Shown piece after piece: positions 1 to 6,753 of a DNA stretch of 14,112 nt; position 1 is the first letter of the stretch, and every line of letters starts with the position of its first letter. Position numbers and translations under genes: made by a program. The notes below the pieces were generated by a model. That model had not been told where the DNA came from and did no database searches. It saw only the letters and a program-made list of their open reading frames with translations. The stretch comes from Pseudomonadota bacterium. Its GTDB lineage: Bacteria > Pseudomonadota > Alphaproteobacteria > Reyranellales > Reyranellaceae. The stretch lies in the NCBI GenBank assembly GCA_023386865.1, contig JAEWIV010000387.1, positions 1-14,112 on the forward strand. The letters run 5' to 3'.

Positions 1-607
1 CCGCAGCATCGGCTGCCGCCTGCGCCGCAGCCTCGCGCACCACCGTCGGCGCCGCGATCGAGGCCACGGTGGCGTTCTTGTCGCGTGTCACCACACGCAC
101 GCCATCGGGGATCCTGAGCGCCGACAGATGGACCGAGTGGCCGATCTCGAGGCCGGTCAGGTCGACCTCGAAATACTCCGGGATGGTGGCGGGCTTGGTG
201 CGCACGGTGATCTCGTGCAGCACCACGTTCAGCACGCCGCCGCGCTTGATGCCCGGCGCCGCCGCTTCGTTCCTGAAGTGAACCGGCACCTGCACGGTGA
301 TGATCGACTCGGGCCCGATGCGCAGGAAGTCGAGATGCAGAGGCTTGTCCGTCACCGGATCGACCTGGACGTCGCGCGGCAGGACATCATAGCCCTGGCC
401 CTCGACGTCGATCTTGAGCTGGTGATTGAAGAAGCCCTCCTTGTGCAGCTCGCGCTCGATCGATTTCGGCTCGACCGCGATCATCACCGGGGGCTGCTTG
501 TCGCCGTAGATCACGGCGGGAATCAGACCGTCACGACGGCTGGAACGGGCGCCCCCTTTACCGGCCCGGTCCCGCTTCTTCGCGACGACCTTTGTCGTCT
601 CTGCCAT
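1..607 (-). CDS. rplY: 50S ribosomal protein L25/general stress protein Ctc (3' end outside window)
   Basis: Ribosomal protein L25 binds 5S rRNA in the large subunit's central protuberance. About 202 codons are visible from ATG at 607; the C-terminus runs off the window edge. Residues 6-95 form the L25 5S-rRNA-binding domain, with the family-typical stretches GLIPAVIYG (27-35), VLPRDVQVDPVTDKPLHLDF (75-94). Residues 103-187 fit the extra beta domain of the long CTC/TL5 form, and an Ala-rich tail begins near 188. The start is supported by AGGAG at 616-620, eight bases before the ATG. The gene lies 83 bases downstream of prs on the same strand, an arrangement common in alphaproteobacteria, so co-transcription is likely. 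In that arrangement pth often follows, but it would be outside this window. Confidence 0.95.
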   Translation of the reverse strand, partial: MAETTKVVAKKRDRAGKGGARSSRRDGLIPAVIYGDKQPPVMIAVEPKSIERELHKEGFFNHQLKIDVEGQGYDVLPRDVQVDPVTDKPLHLDFLRIGPESIITVQVPVHFRNEAAAPGIKRGGVLNVVLHEITVRTKPATIPEYFEVDLTGLEIGHSVHLSALRIPDGVRVVTRDKNATVASIAAPTVVREAAAQAAADAA

Positions 608-615
608 TTCAACTT

Positions 616-620
616 CTCCT
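616..620 (-). promoter_or_regulatory. Ribosome binding site of rplY
   Basis: The minus strand reads AGGAG here, eight bases upstream of the rplY ATG at 607. It is a near-consensus Shine-Dalgarno sequence and fixes the start of the L25 protein. No separate promoter is evident in the 83-base gap after prs. Confidence 0.7.
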
Positions 621-690
621 AAGGTTGCTGTTGCTCTCTCTCACTCGCGGCGTGGCCTCCAGGGGTGCCAATCGCCGGATCTCCAAACTC

Positions 691-1623
691 CTAGTCGAAC
701 AGGCTCGATACCGAGGTCTCCTCCGAGATGCGCTTGATCGCCTCGGCCATCAAGGTGGCGATGCTGAGCGGCCGCACGTTGGGCGACACGCGCACCGCTT
801 CGGTCGGCTGGATCGAGTCGGTGATGACCATCTTCTCCATCGGCGATGCCGCGACGCGGGCCACCGCGCCGCCCGACAGCACGCCATGCGTGACGTAGGC
901 CGAAACGGACTTCGCGCCCTGGTCCATCAGGGCGACGGCGGCATTGCAGAGCGTGCCGGCCGAATCGACGATGTCGTCGATCAGGATGCAGTCGCGGTTC
1001 TTGACGTCGCCGATGACGTTCATGACCTCGCTGACACCGGCCTGCTCGCGGCGCTTGTCGATGATGGCGAGGTCGGCGTCGATGCGCTTGGCGACGGCGC
1101 GGGCGCGCACCACGCCGCCGACGTCGGGCGACACCACGGTGATCTCGCGGTTGCTGAGCGTGTCCTTGATGTCCTTGCCGAACAGGGGGCCGGCGAACAG
1201 GTTGTCGACCGGGATGTCGAAGAAGCCCTGGATCTGCGCGGCATGCAGGTCGAGCGTGAGAACGCGGCTGGCGCCGGCGTGGGTCAGGAGATTGGCCACC
1301 AGCTTGGCCGAGATCGGCGTGCGCGGGCCGGTGCGGCGATCCTGGCGGGCGTATCCGTAGTAGGGCATCACCGCCGTGATGCGCCGAGCCGAGCTGCGGC
1401 GCAGGGCATCGATGGTGATCAGGAGCTCCATCAAATGGTCGTTGGCCGGGAAGCTCGTCGACTGGAGGACGAACATGTCATCGCCGCGCACGTTCTCCAG
1501 GATCTCGACGAAGATTTCATTGTCCGAGAACCGGCGGACGTTGGCCTTGACCAACGGCAAGGCCAGCTTGGCGGAAATCGCTTCCGCCAGCGGAAGATTG
1601 CTGTTGCCGGTGAGAATCTTCAT
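691..1623 (-). CDS. prs: Ribose-phosphate pyrophosphokinase (PRPP synthetase)
   Basis: This cytosolic enzyme makes phosphoribosyl pyrophosphate from ribose 5-phosphate and ATP, feeding purine, pyrimidine, NAD, histidine and tryptophan synthesis. The 310-residue length is normal for class I bacterial enzymes. Visible motifs are FSDNEIFVEI (32-41), the ATP-binding RQDR (93-96), DLHAAQIQGFFDIP (125-138, with the conserved His127), SPDVGG (165-170), the catalytic flexible loop beginning DKRREQ (189-194), and the PRPP loop DDIVDSAGT (216-224). ATG at 1623 gives the family N-terminus MKILTGNSN and has a weak GAGGGG about eight bases upstream. The stop is TAG. The gene is followed by rplY on the same strand and diverges from the RidA gene across about 165 bases. 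Confidence 0.97.
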   Translation of the reverse strand: MKILTGNSNLPLAEAISAKLALPLVKANVRRFSDNEIFVEILENVRGDDMFVLQSTSFPANDHLMELLITIDALRRSSARRITAVMPYYGYARQDRRTGPRTPISAKLVANLLTHAGASRVLTLDLHAAQIQGFFDIPVDNLFAGPLFGKDIKDTLSNREITVVSPDVGGVVRARAVAKRIDADLAIIDKRREQAGVSEVMNVIGDVKNRDCILIDDIVDSAGTLCNAAVALMDQGAKSVSAYVTHGVLSGGAVARVAASPMEKMVITDSIQPTEAVRVSPNVRPLSIATLMAEAIKRISEETSVSSLFD

Positions 1624-1650
1624 ATCGCGGACCCCTCGCCGGGCGGGATC

Positions 1651-1678
1651 ATCTTAAGTCGTTGAACTATAACGACAA
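1651..1678 (-). promoter_or_regulatory. prs: Candidate sigma-70 promoter of prs
   Basis: On the minus strand TTGTCG (1673-1678) and TAAGAT (1651-1656) are separated by 16 bases and lie about 30 bases before the prs start. The match to the -35/-10 consensus is moderate. It falls in the short AT-richer part of the divergent prs/RidA gap, where a promoter is expected. It is a motif guess without other support. Confidence 0.3.
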
Positions 1679-1788
1679 AATGGCCTTCCCCGACCGCGAC
1701 GCGGCGGACCATACCAATGAGTCCCGGTTCTGTAAACGGCCTGAAACAGCGCGTTTTGGGGCGACCCGACGCACGCGTTGTGCGCTCA

Positions 1789-2190
1789 ATGGCGGCTATG
1801 AGCACCCCGAAGTTCCACATCCTGGACGGCTTGCCGAAGTCGGTCTCGCCCAGCAGCCACGCCGTCGAAGCCGACGGCTTCGTCTTCCTGACCGGCCAGT
1901 TCGGCCGCGACCTCGATGATCCGGCCAAGCCCTTGCCCGAGGGCATCCGGGCACAGACCGATGTGACCCTGCGCAACATGTGCCGGGTCCTCGATGCGCT
2001 CGGCTTGTCGATGCGACAGGTGGTGAGCGTCCGGGTGTTCCTGACCCATTTCAGGCGCGACTACGACGCCATGAACGAAGTCTATGCCGGCTTCTTCGCG
2101 GAAGGCGCGCGACCGACCAGGACCTGTGTCGGCGTCACCGACCTGGTGCGCGACGCGCTGATCGAGATCGACTGCATCGCCAAGCGGTAG
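1789..2190 (+). CDS. RidA/YjgF/UK114 family protein, probable enamine/imine deaminase
   Basis: RidA-family proteins are small cytosolic trimers; archetypal members hydrolyse reactive enamine/imine intermediates from PLP enzymes such as threonine dehydratase. With the ATG at 1789 the product is 133 residues. Its signature positions match the archetype at a constant offset of six: Arg111, Cys113 and Glu126 for Arg105, Cys107 and Glu120 (numbering from memory). They lie in PTRTCVGV (109-116) and EIDCIA (126-131). FVFLTGQFGRDL (31-42) matches the central strand region. ATG at 1798 (MSTPKF) would give 130 residues and is equally plausible; an in-frame ATG at 1717 would add 24 residues without family similarity. 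No start has a strong Shine-Dalgarno sequence. The conserved Arg/Glu pair suggests an active deaminase, but RidA subfamilies differ in substrate. Confidence 0.88.
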   Translation: MAAMSTPKFHILDGLPKSVSPSSHAVEADGFVFLTGQFGRDLDDPAKPLPEGIRAQTDVTLRNMCRVLDALGLSMRQVVSVRVFLTHFRRDYDAMNEVYAGFFAEGARPTRTCVGVTDLVRDALIEIDCIAKR

Positions 2191-2206
2191 CGGCTGTTTC
2201 AGCCGC
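2190..2206 (+). terminator. Hairpin immediately after the RidA gene
   Basis: GCGGCTG, a TTT loop and CAGCCGC form a perfect 7-bp stem starting at the last base of the RidA stop codon. No T-run follows, so it is not a classical intrinsic terminator. It may act as a weak terminator or as a 3'-end stabiliser. Confidence 0.4.
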
Positions 2207-2390
2207 CGATGAACGACGCGCTCTTGTGACAAAGATGTGTCGCGTTCCGCCGTGCCAGCGCCGCGCCAAAGGGAGCTCGTGCGCAAATTCATCCTTCAAT
2301 CCGGAGATCTCGACGAGAGCGCCGGATTGACCTTCGATTGCGCGGCCATCTGCTTCCCGTCAGGCGAATTTTCGGAACGTGTGAATGTAC

Positions 2391-2412
2391 GCTGCGCACG
2401 ATGGCGCGCAGC
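2391..2412 (+). repeat. Hairpin-forming inverted repeat upstream of promoter
   Basis: GCTGCGC (2391-2397) and GCGCAGC (2406-2412) are perfect inverted repeats around an 8-base loop. The element ends 31 bases before the candidate -35 box of the downstream operon. It could be an operator, or a transcript hairpin belonging to a longer RidA-gene message. There is no T-tract after it. Confidence 0.3.
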
Positions 2413-2442
2413 CATGGACTTCAAACGTTCTCCGCGCGATAT

Positions 2443-2471
2443 GTGACAGATCTCGAAAATCGCGCTACAGT
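2443..2471 (+). promoter_or_regulatory. Candidate sigma-70 promoter of the lysis-like operon
   Basis: GTGACA (2443-2448) matches 5 of 6 bases of the -35 consensus. TACAGT (2466-2471) matches 4 of 6 of the -10 consensus. The spacing is the optimal 17 bases. Transcription would begin near 2478-2480, leaving a leader of about 47 bases before the ATG at 2526. This position also argues against lipoprotein starts upstream of 2526. Confidence 0.5.
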
Positions 2472-2525
2472 TGCGTCGTACCCGTCTCGGAGCTTCATCG
2501 CTCGGGCAGGGGCTGCGGGGGATCG

Positions 2526-3872
2526 ATGAACTGGGCCAGAAGCTGCTGGGCGGTGACTGCCGCGCTGTCCATCTCTGCCTGTGGTTTGCGCGACCAGCTC
2601 GATCCTGGAGCGGTCAGCGTCCGGGGCGTCCAGCCGACGCTCGAGCAGCTCAACGTCGCGACGAACCGCCAGCTGCAGGACAATCTCGTCGAGCACTTCG
2701 CGCATCAGGCCGGGTACACGACGCAACTCGTGCCCAACAATCCCGCGGCGACGCTCGGCGCCGACGATCCGAGATGGGCGATGGTGTTCGAGGCCGGCAT
2801 CTACGAGGTCGGCCGCCAGTGCGATCAGTATCTCGACGCCCTCTTCCGCTTCAACCGCGAGCAGCGCGCCAACCGCCAGGGACTGATCGCGATCGCGGCC
2901 GGCGCCGGCGCAATCATGGGCCTGGCCGGCGTCACGACGACGGCGATCGCGATCACCGCCGCAGCCTTCGGCCTGTCCGCCAGCCTGTTCGACGCCGGCG
3001 TCAACTCCGTGCTGTTCACGATCGAGCCGTCGGCCCTGCGCAACGTGGCGCTGAGAGGCCGCGAATCCTATCTCGACGACCTCAAGGAGAAGAACGTCCA
3101 GATCAACACGCGTCCGCGCATGCTGATCGCGGTCCAAGGCTATCTCAGCCAATGCTCGCCGGCGGCGATCGAGGCCAACATCAACAACGCCGCAAGCGGC
3201 GCGCCTTCGGTCGCCTCGACCGACAAGACCACCCGGCAGCAGGCGGCTGGTCTTGCCGCGCCGGCGCTGTCGACCATGGCCAAGGCGTCGGCGATCGTCA
3301 GCGGAACCGCGGCGGCCGGCGTGCAGGCGCCGCCGACGGCGATTGCGCCCGGTGCCGTGGAAAGGGAACCGATCATCCCCGAGCTGAGGGAGGCGCAGAA
3401 AGCGATCGGCGTCGAAGCTGACGGCCGCTATGGCAGGGAGACGCGCGCGGCCATCCGCGAGTTCCAGGCGGGCATGTATCGTCGCAACGGGCTCGAATGG
3501 CCGCAGACCGAGATCACCGGCAACCTGACCAGCCGGTCGGGCCGGGTCCTGCCGACGCTGAAACCGATGCCCGCGGTCTTCATGTCGCCGTTCGAGCGCG
3601 CCTATCTCGGCAGCGACAGCGGCATGTTCACGGCCGACCCGCTGTCGGGCATCGACCAGCGGCAGCTCAACTCCACCCTCATCTTCCTGGGCGTCACGTC
3701 CGAGAAGCTCGCTGCCGCGACCACCATGGAAGACAAGGTGAAACTGCTGCGCGAGCGCATTGCCGAGCTGCGCGCGACCCTCAACCTGCCGGCGCCCAGG
3801 CCGTACTTGGACGCGGCGCTCTATGCTGCGGTGTGGAAGAACTCGCCGCTCAACGTCGACAAGACGCCCTGA
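2526..3872 (+). CDS. Putative lipoprotein with a peptidoglycan-binding (PG_binding_1-like) domain
   Basis: Predicted 448-residue envelope lipoprotein of unknown exact role. The ATG at 2526 starts a lipoprotein signal peptide: Arg5, a hydrophobic core, then the lipobox ISAC with Cys19 as the lipidation site. A purine-rich GGGGGA lies just before the ATG. Residues 120-155 are an Ala/Gly-rich hydrophobic stretch (IAIAAGAGAIMGLAGV and onward) that could insert in or associate with a membrane, perhaps as a glycine zipper. Residues 283-325 match the PG_binding_1 repeat well, with GVEADGRYGRETRAAIREFQ at 295-314. A charged helical segment covers about 400-418. Residues 20-118 and 330-395 match nothing I recognise. 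It is first in a three-gene operon, 31 bases before a peptidoglycan hydrolase. Anchoring or coupling the cell wall to the outer membrane during lysis or remodelling is inference. Confidence 0.8.
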   Translation: MNWARSCWAVTAALSISACGLRDQLDPGAVSVRGVQPTLEQLNVATNRQLQDNLVEHFAHQAGYTTQLVPNNPAATLGADDPRWAMVFEAGIYEVGRQCDQYLDALFRFNREQRANRQGLIAIAAGAGAIMGLAGVTTTAIAITAAAFGLSASLFDAGVNSVLFTIEPSALRNVALRGRESYLDDLKEKNVQINTRPRMLIAVQGYLSQCSPAAIEANINNAASGAPSVASTDKTTRQQAAGLAAPALSTMAKASAIVSGTAAAGVQAPPTAIAPGAVEREPIIPELREAQKAIGVEADGRYGRETRAAIREFQAGMYRRNGLEWPQTEITGNLTSRSGRVLPTLKPMPAVFMSPFERAYLGSDSGMFTADPLSGIDQRQLNSTLIFLGVTSEKLAAATTMEDKVKLLRERIAELRATLNLPAPRPYLDAALYAAVWKNSPLNVDKTP

Positions 3873-3892
3873 CCACGACGGACGAACCAGCC

Positions 3893-3896
3893 GGAG
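3893..3896 (+). promoter_or_regulatory. Ribosome binding site of the multidomain hydrolase
   Basis: GGAG lies seven bases before the ATG at 3904. It selects that start over in-frame upstream codons that would overlap the preceding lipoprotein gene. Confidence 0.6.
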
Positions 3897-3903
3897 CCGA
3901 ACC

Positions 3904-5679
3904 ATGGCCGACTTCACCGTCATTCAGAACACCCCTCTGTTCTCCGCCGCCAACATGGCCTCGACCGTGCTCGGCGTCGTCAAGGCCGGCACGGACATCA
4001 AGGGCGAGGAGGCGTTGGGCTTCGTCAAGACGCGCGTCGACCAGGTGTCCGTCGAAGAGGGCTTCATTGCCTTCCTCGCGCTGCAGGACAAGCCGTCCCT
4101 GCCGCAGCCCATCGACGACGACAGGGTCGGTGCATTCATCGCCCTCGTGACGCGCATGGCGCGGGATGTCGGCGCCGACCGGGATTACATGCTGGCCGCC
4201 GCCTATGCCGGTACCGCCAATCTCAAGAACCTGGGTGGCCCCGGTGACGGCCCGATCGGTCCGTTCCAGCTCTCGGCCAAGGAATGGAGCGATGCGGTCA
4301 CCGCCGGTCCGGCGCGGGGCCTCGGCTTCACCGCTCAGGACCGTTATCGCTGGAGCAGCCAGGCCGAGGTGGCGGCTCGTCTCACCGCACAGGCCATGGC
4401 GACCTATCAGGAGGCGATGGGCAAGGCGCCCCTGTTCCCGGAGCTCTACTTCACCCAGCTCTATGGCAAGGGTGCGCTCGACCTGTTGAAGGGCGACCGC
4501 AGCGCCAAGTGCAGCGACGTCATCAAGAATCCAGCGCCGGATTCGTTTGCCGACAAGCTCAGCAAGGGCTCCGGGACGATCGCCGAGGCGATCGACGATC
4601 TCCGGGCCCGCCTGCTCGCGGGCTACGTGGTGGCGCGGGTCGAGATCGACAAGCAGCCGCCGGAGATCCGCTATTTCCGGGTCGGCGAGATTCCGGTCGC
4701 CGGCGAGCCGCCGTGGCTCACGGTCGCCCGTGCCGAGATGTTCCGCGGCGTATCGGAGACTCCCGACCTCCGGAACACTGCCGACATCAAGGCCTACCTG
4801 CGGGTGACCGGCCTCGACGATCCCGGGAGCAACACACCCTGGTGCGGCGCCTTCCTCGCCTTCTGCATGAAGACCTGCGGCGTCAAGGAGATCGAGGACA
4901 GCGTCGCCAAGGGCGCGGCCCTCGCCGCGACTTGGCAGACATGGGGCACCGCCGTGGCCGCACCGTTCCCGGTCGGCACCGTCGTCGTGCTGAACGACAA
5001 CGCTGGCAACGCCGGCCATGTCGGACTGATCGTCGACAGCAACGCCACGACCTTGCAGGTGCTGGGCGGCAATCAGGGTGGTGGCGGCATCGGCCCGGAC
5101 AAGGTCGGGATCGTGCCGTTTGCGACGGCGAAGATCCGCGCGACCCGGATCATGGCTCTGCCGGCGCCTCCGGCGGTCACCGGCATCGCCATCGATCTTG
5201 CCACGCTGCGCAACATGGGTGTCAGCGCGACGCCGCAGGATGCCGACTTCGTGGCCAAGGCGCCTCGCATCATGCGCGACCTGATGCGCGACATTCCCGG
5301 CCTCACGGCCTTTCAGGCCGGCGGCATCCTGGGCAACATCGGCCATGAGTGTGGCGGCTTCCGCCAGCTCCTGCAGCTCGGCGTGCCCGAAGGCAAGGGC
5401 GGCATGGGCTGGTGCCAATGGGACGGCGCCCGTCGCGGCGCATTCCTGAAGCACGCGGCCGATCACGTGCTGAACTGGCGCTCCGACGAGGCCAACTACG
5501 GCTACCTTCTGGCAGAACTCAGGGGCACCGAGAAGGAGGCGTTGAAGGAGCTGATGCGCCAGACCTCGCTCGAGGCTTCGGTGGTGAGCTTCGACGAACG
5601 CTTCGAACGGTCGGGTGTCAAGGCACTCGACAGGCGCACGCGCTTTGCACGACTGGCGATGACTGCCTTTGCAGGGTGA
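3904..5679 (+). CDS. Multidomain peptidoglycan hydrolase: SH3-like, lysozyme-like, CHAP-like (TIGR02594) and phage-tail-lysozyme domains
   Basis: A 591-residue endolysin-like protein predicted to cut peptidoglycan. Residues 1-60 look like a small SH3-type beta domain. Residues 75-205 resemble a lytic transglycosylase/lysozyme fold (IGPFQLSAKEW, 118-128), but the usual catalytic Glu-Ser is replaced by AGT at 102-104. Residues 270-415 match the TIGR02594/CHAP-like amidase or endopeptidase pattern, with PWCGAF (Cys314), GHVGLI (His372) and GGN (Asn390) as probable active-site residues. Residues 450-591 match the phage tail lysozyme family (PF18013-like), with GGILGNIGHECGG (Glu482 the likely acid) and GWCQWDGARR (502-511). 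There is no N-terminal signal peptide, so export must use another route, such as the membrane protein encoded next. Domain names are from motif recognition. I am sure it is a cell-wall hydrolase, less sure of the bonds cut. Confidence 0.88.
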   Translation: MADFTVIQNTPLFSAANMASTVLGVVKAGTDIKGEEALGFVKTRVDQVSVEEGFIAFLALQDKPSLPQPIDDDRVGAFIALVTRMARDVGADRDYMLAAAYAGTANLKNLGGPGDGPIGPFQLSAKEWSDAVTAGPARGLGFTAQDRYRWSSQAEVAARLTAQAMATYQEAMGKAPLFPELYFTQLYGKGALDLLKGDRSAKCSDVIKNPAPDSFADKLSKGSGTIAEAIDDLRARLLAGYVVARVEIDKQPPEIRYFRVGEIPVAGEPPWLTVARAEMFRGVSETPDLRNTADIKAYLRVTGLDDPGSNTPWCGAFLAFCMKTCGVKEIEDSVAKGAALAATWQTWGTAVAAPFPVGTVVVLNDNAGNAGHVGLIVDSNATTLQVLGGNQGGGGIGPDKVGIVPFATAKIRATRIMALPAPPAVTGIAIDLATLRNMGVSATPQDADFVAKAPRIMRDLMRDIPGLTAFQAGGILGNIGHECGGFRQLLQLGVPEGKGGMGWCQWDGARRGAFLKHAADHVLNWRSDEANYGYLLAELRGTEKEALKELMRQTSLEASVVSFDERFERSGVKALDRRTRFARLAMTAFAG

Positions 5680-5684
5680 CGACC

Positions 5685-6692
5685 ATGATGAACCGATTGC
5701 TCGTGGGCATTGCATTTCTGCTTGCCGGCCTTCCCGCCATTGCGGCGGCGGCCGACCCGGTCACGGTAAAGAGCGGGGCGACCGAGACCCTCGCCACCGT
5801 GCCGTCCGACTTCACCATCACGACGCAAGGGACGAACGGAGAGGCCAAGAAGGTCCCGACCACGCCGCAGGGCAGCTTCAAGCTCGACTACACGGCCAAG
5901 ACCAGCGACAAGCCGCTGACCGACAAGGTCGTGTACAAGACGGCGGCGGGCGCCGAGCAGACCGTCGACATCAAGATCGAGCCGCCGCTCCCGGCGCCCG
6001 GCTTCGGCAGTGAAGTCTTCGGCCAGGCCGGACGCGCGGTATTCTACCTGTTCGTGGTGGCAGTGATCCTCGAATCGGCGCTGGCGCTGCTGTTCAATTG
6101 GAAGCCCTTCGTCGAGAATCTCGTACCGCGCGCGGTGCGTCCGGTGATCGCCTTCCTTGCCGCCATCCTGGTCGTGAACCTGCTCGGCATGGATGTCGTG
6201 GCCGCCCTGGCCAATGCGCTGGACGGCACGAAGCACGAAGTCACGGCAACGGGCCAGGTCATTACCGCCATGGTGATCGCCGGTGGCAGTTCGGGCGTGA
6301 ACACCATGCTGGTGGCGCTCGGCTTCCGGGCCGTCAAGACGCCGGAGACGGTCGCACCCAAGCCACCCCCGCAGATGGCATGGCTCGCCGTGCGGGCGCT
6401 CGACGGCAAGTCGCGGGGCGATCTTTTCGTCTTCCTGACCACGCCGCCGGGCGGCGGCGATGCGTTGCTCGGCGTCATCAAGGGCCGCTCAAAGCCCACG
6501 TCGCCGCTCAGCTGGTTCGTCAGCGATCGCGGTCGCCTGCCGAACTACGGCGGCCATACGGTCCAGCCCGGCCAGAGCTACGTGATCGAGGTGCGCGGCA
6601 AGGACGAGAACGGCGTGCCGCTGCCGCCGGCGACCTACGGTCCTCTGCAGTTCGCCAAGGGCGCGGTCGTCGACATCGACGTGAAGCTCTGA
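5685..6692 (+). CDS. Membrane protein with Ig-like ectodomain and holin-like transmembrane segments
   Basis: A 335-residue protein I cannot assign to a named family. It starts at ATG 5685, only five bases after the hydrolase stop codon, so translation is probably coupled; a second ATG follows at once. Residues 1-23 form a Sec signal peptide ending AAA-DP. Residues 24-100 are Thr/Lys-rich and probably a beta-sandwich. Hydrophobic segments lie at about 118-137, 152-168 and 190-213. The last, with ITAMVIAGGSSGVNTMLVAL (193-212), recalls short stretches of phage holin-like membrane proteins. A Pro-rich linker near 219-230 leads into a soluble C-terminal domain of about 105 residues. Its place after an endolysin-type enzyme without a signal peptide suggests a pore or anchor that lets the enzyme reach the wall. 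That role is inference. Confidence 0.72.
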   Translation: MMNRLLVGIAFLLAGLPAIAAAADPVTVKSGATETLATVPSDFTITTQGTNGEAKKVPTTPQGSFKLDYTAKTSDKPLTDKVVYKTAAGAEQTVDIKIEPPLPAPGFGSEVFGQAGRAVFYLFVVAVILESALALLFNWKPFVENLVPRAVRPVIAFLAAILVVNLLGMDVVAALANALDGTKHEVTATGQVITAMVIAGGSSGVNTMLVALGFRAVKTPETVAPKPPPQMAWLAVRALDGKSRGDLFVFLTTPPGGGDALLGVIKGRSKPTSPLSWFVSDRGRLPNYGGHTVQPGQSYVIEVRGKDENGVPLPPATYGPLQFAKGAVVDIDVKL

Positions 6693-6717
6693 GAGCGTAG
6701 GGCGATCGGGGTTTCAG

Positions 6718-6742
6718 GCTGCGGCGAGCAAGATGCCGCGGC
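6718..6742. terminator. Possible bidirectional hairpin between convergent genes
   Basis: GCTGCGGC (6718-6725) and GCCGCGGC (6735-6742) can pair over 8 bp, one pair being a wobble, around a 9-base loop. It lies in the 61-base gap between the converging membrane-protein gene and the M81 gene. There is no T-run on either side, so terminator activity is uncertain. Confidence 0.3.
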
Positions 6743-6753
6743 TGGCCGGCGAT

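Larger units (their letters stand above)
2191..2525. other. Gene-free stretch upstream of the lysis-like operon
   Basis: This 335-base stretch separates the RidA gene from the lipoprotein gene. I see no convincing coding region in it: the open frames present lack a ribosome binding site and resemble no family I recognise. It holds the hairpin just after the RidA stop, a second hairpin at 2391-2412 (GCTGCGC and GCGCAGC around an 8-base loop), and a promoter-like pair at 2443-2471. Part of it, around 2365-2390 and 2440-2460, looks less GC-rich than the flanking genes, as expected for a control region. A small RNA or a regulator site is possible, but nothing identifies one. Confidence 0.5.

Noticed and set aside
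608..690. Riboswitch or leader control in the prs-rplY gap
   Set aside because: The 83-base gap shows a clear ribosome binding site but no conserved leader fold that I recognise.
1717..1788. Upstream ATG start for the RidA-family protein
   Set aside because: It would add 24 residues outside the family fold, and no Shine-Dalgarno sequence supports it. The starts at 1789 or 1798 give the normal length.
2421..5715. Two minus-strand open frames of 500 and 621 codons opposite the lysis-like operon
   Set aside because: Both are Arg/Ala/Val/Asp-rich mirror frames without recognisable motifs, whereas the plus-strand frames have signal peptides, domains and ribosome binding sites.
2526..6692. Part of an integrated prophage
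   Set aside because: No integrase, capsid, tail, portal or terminase genes and no attachment-site repeats are visible on either side, and composition is similar to the flanks. Phage ancestry of single domains remains possible.
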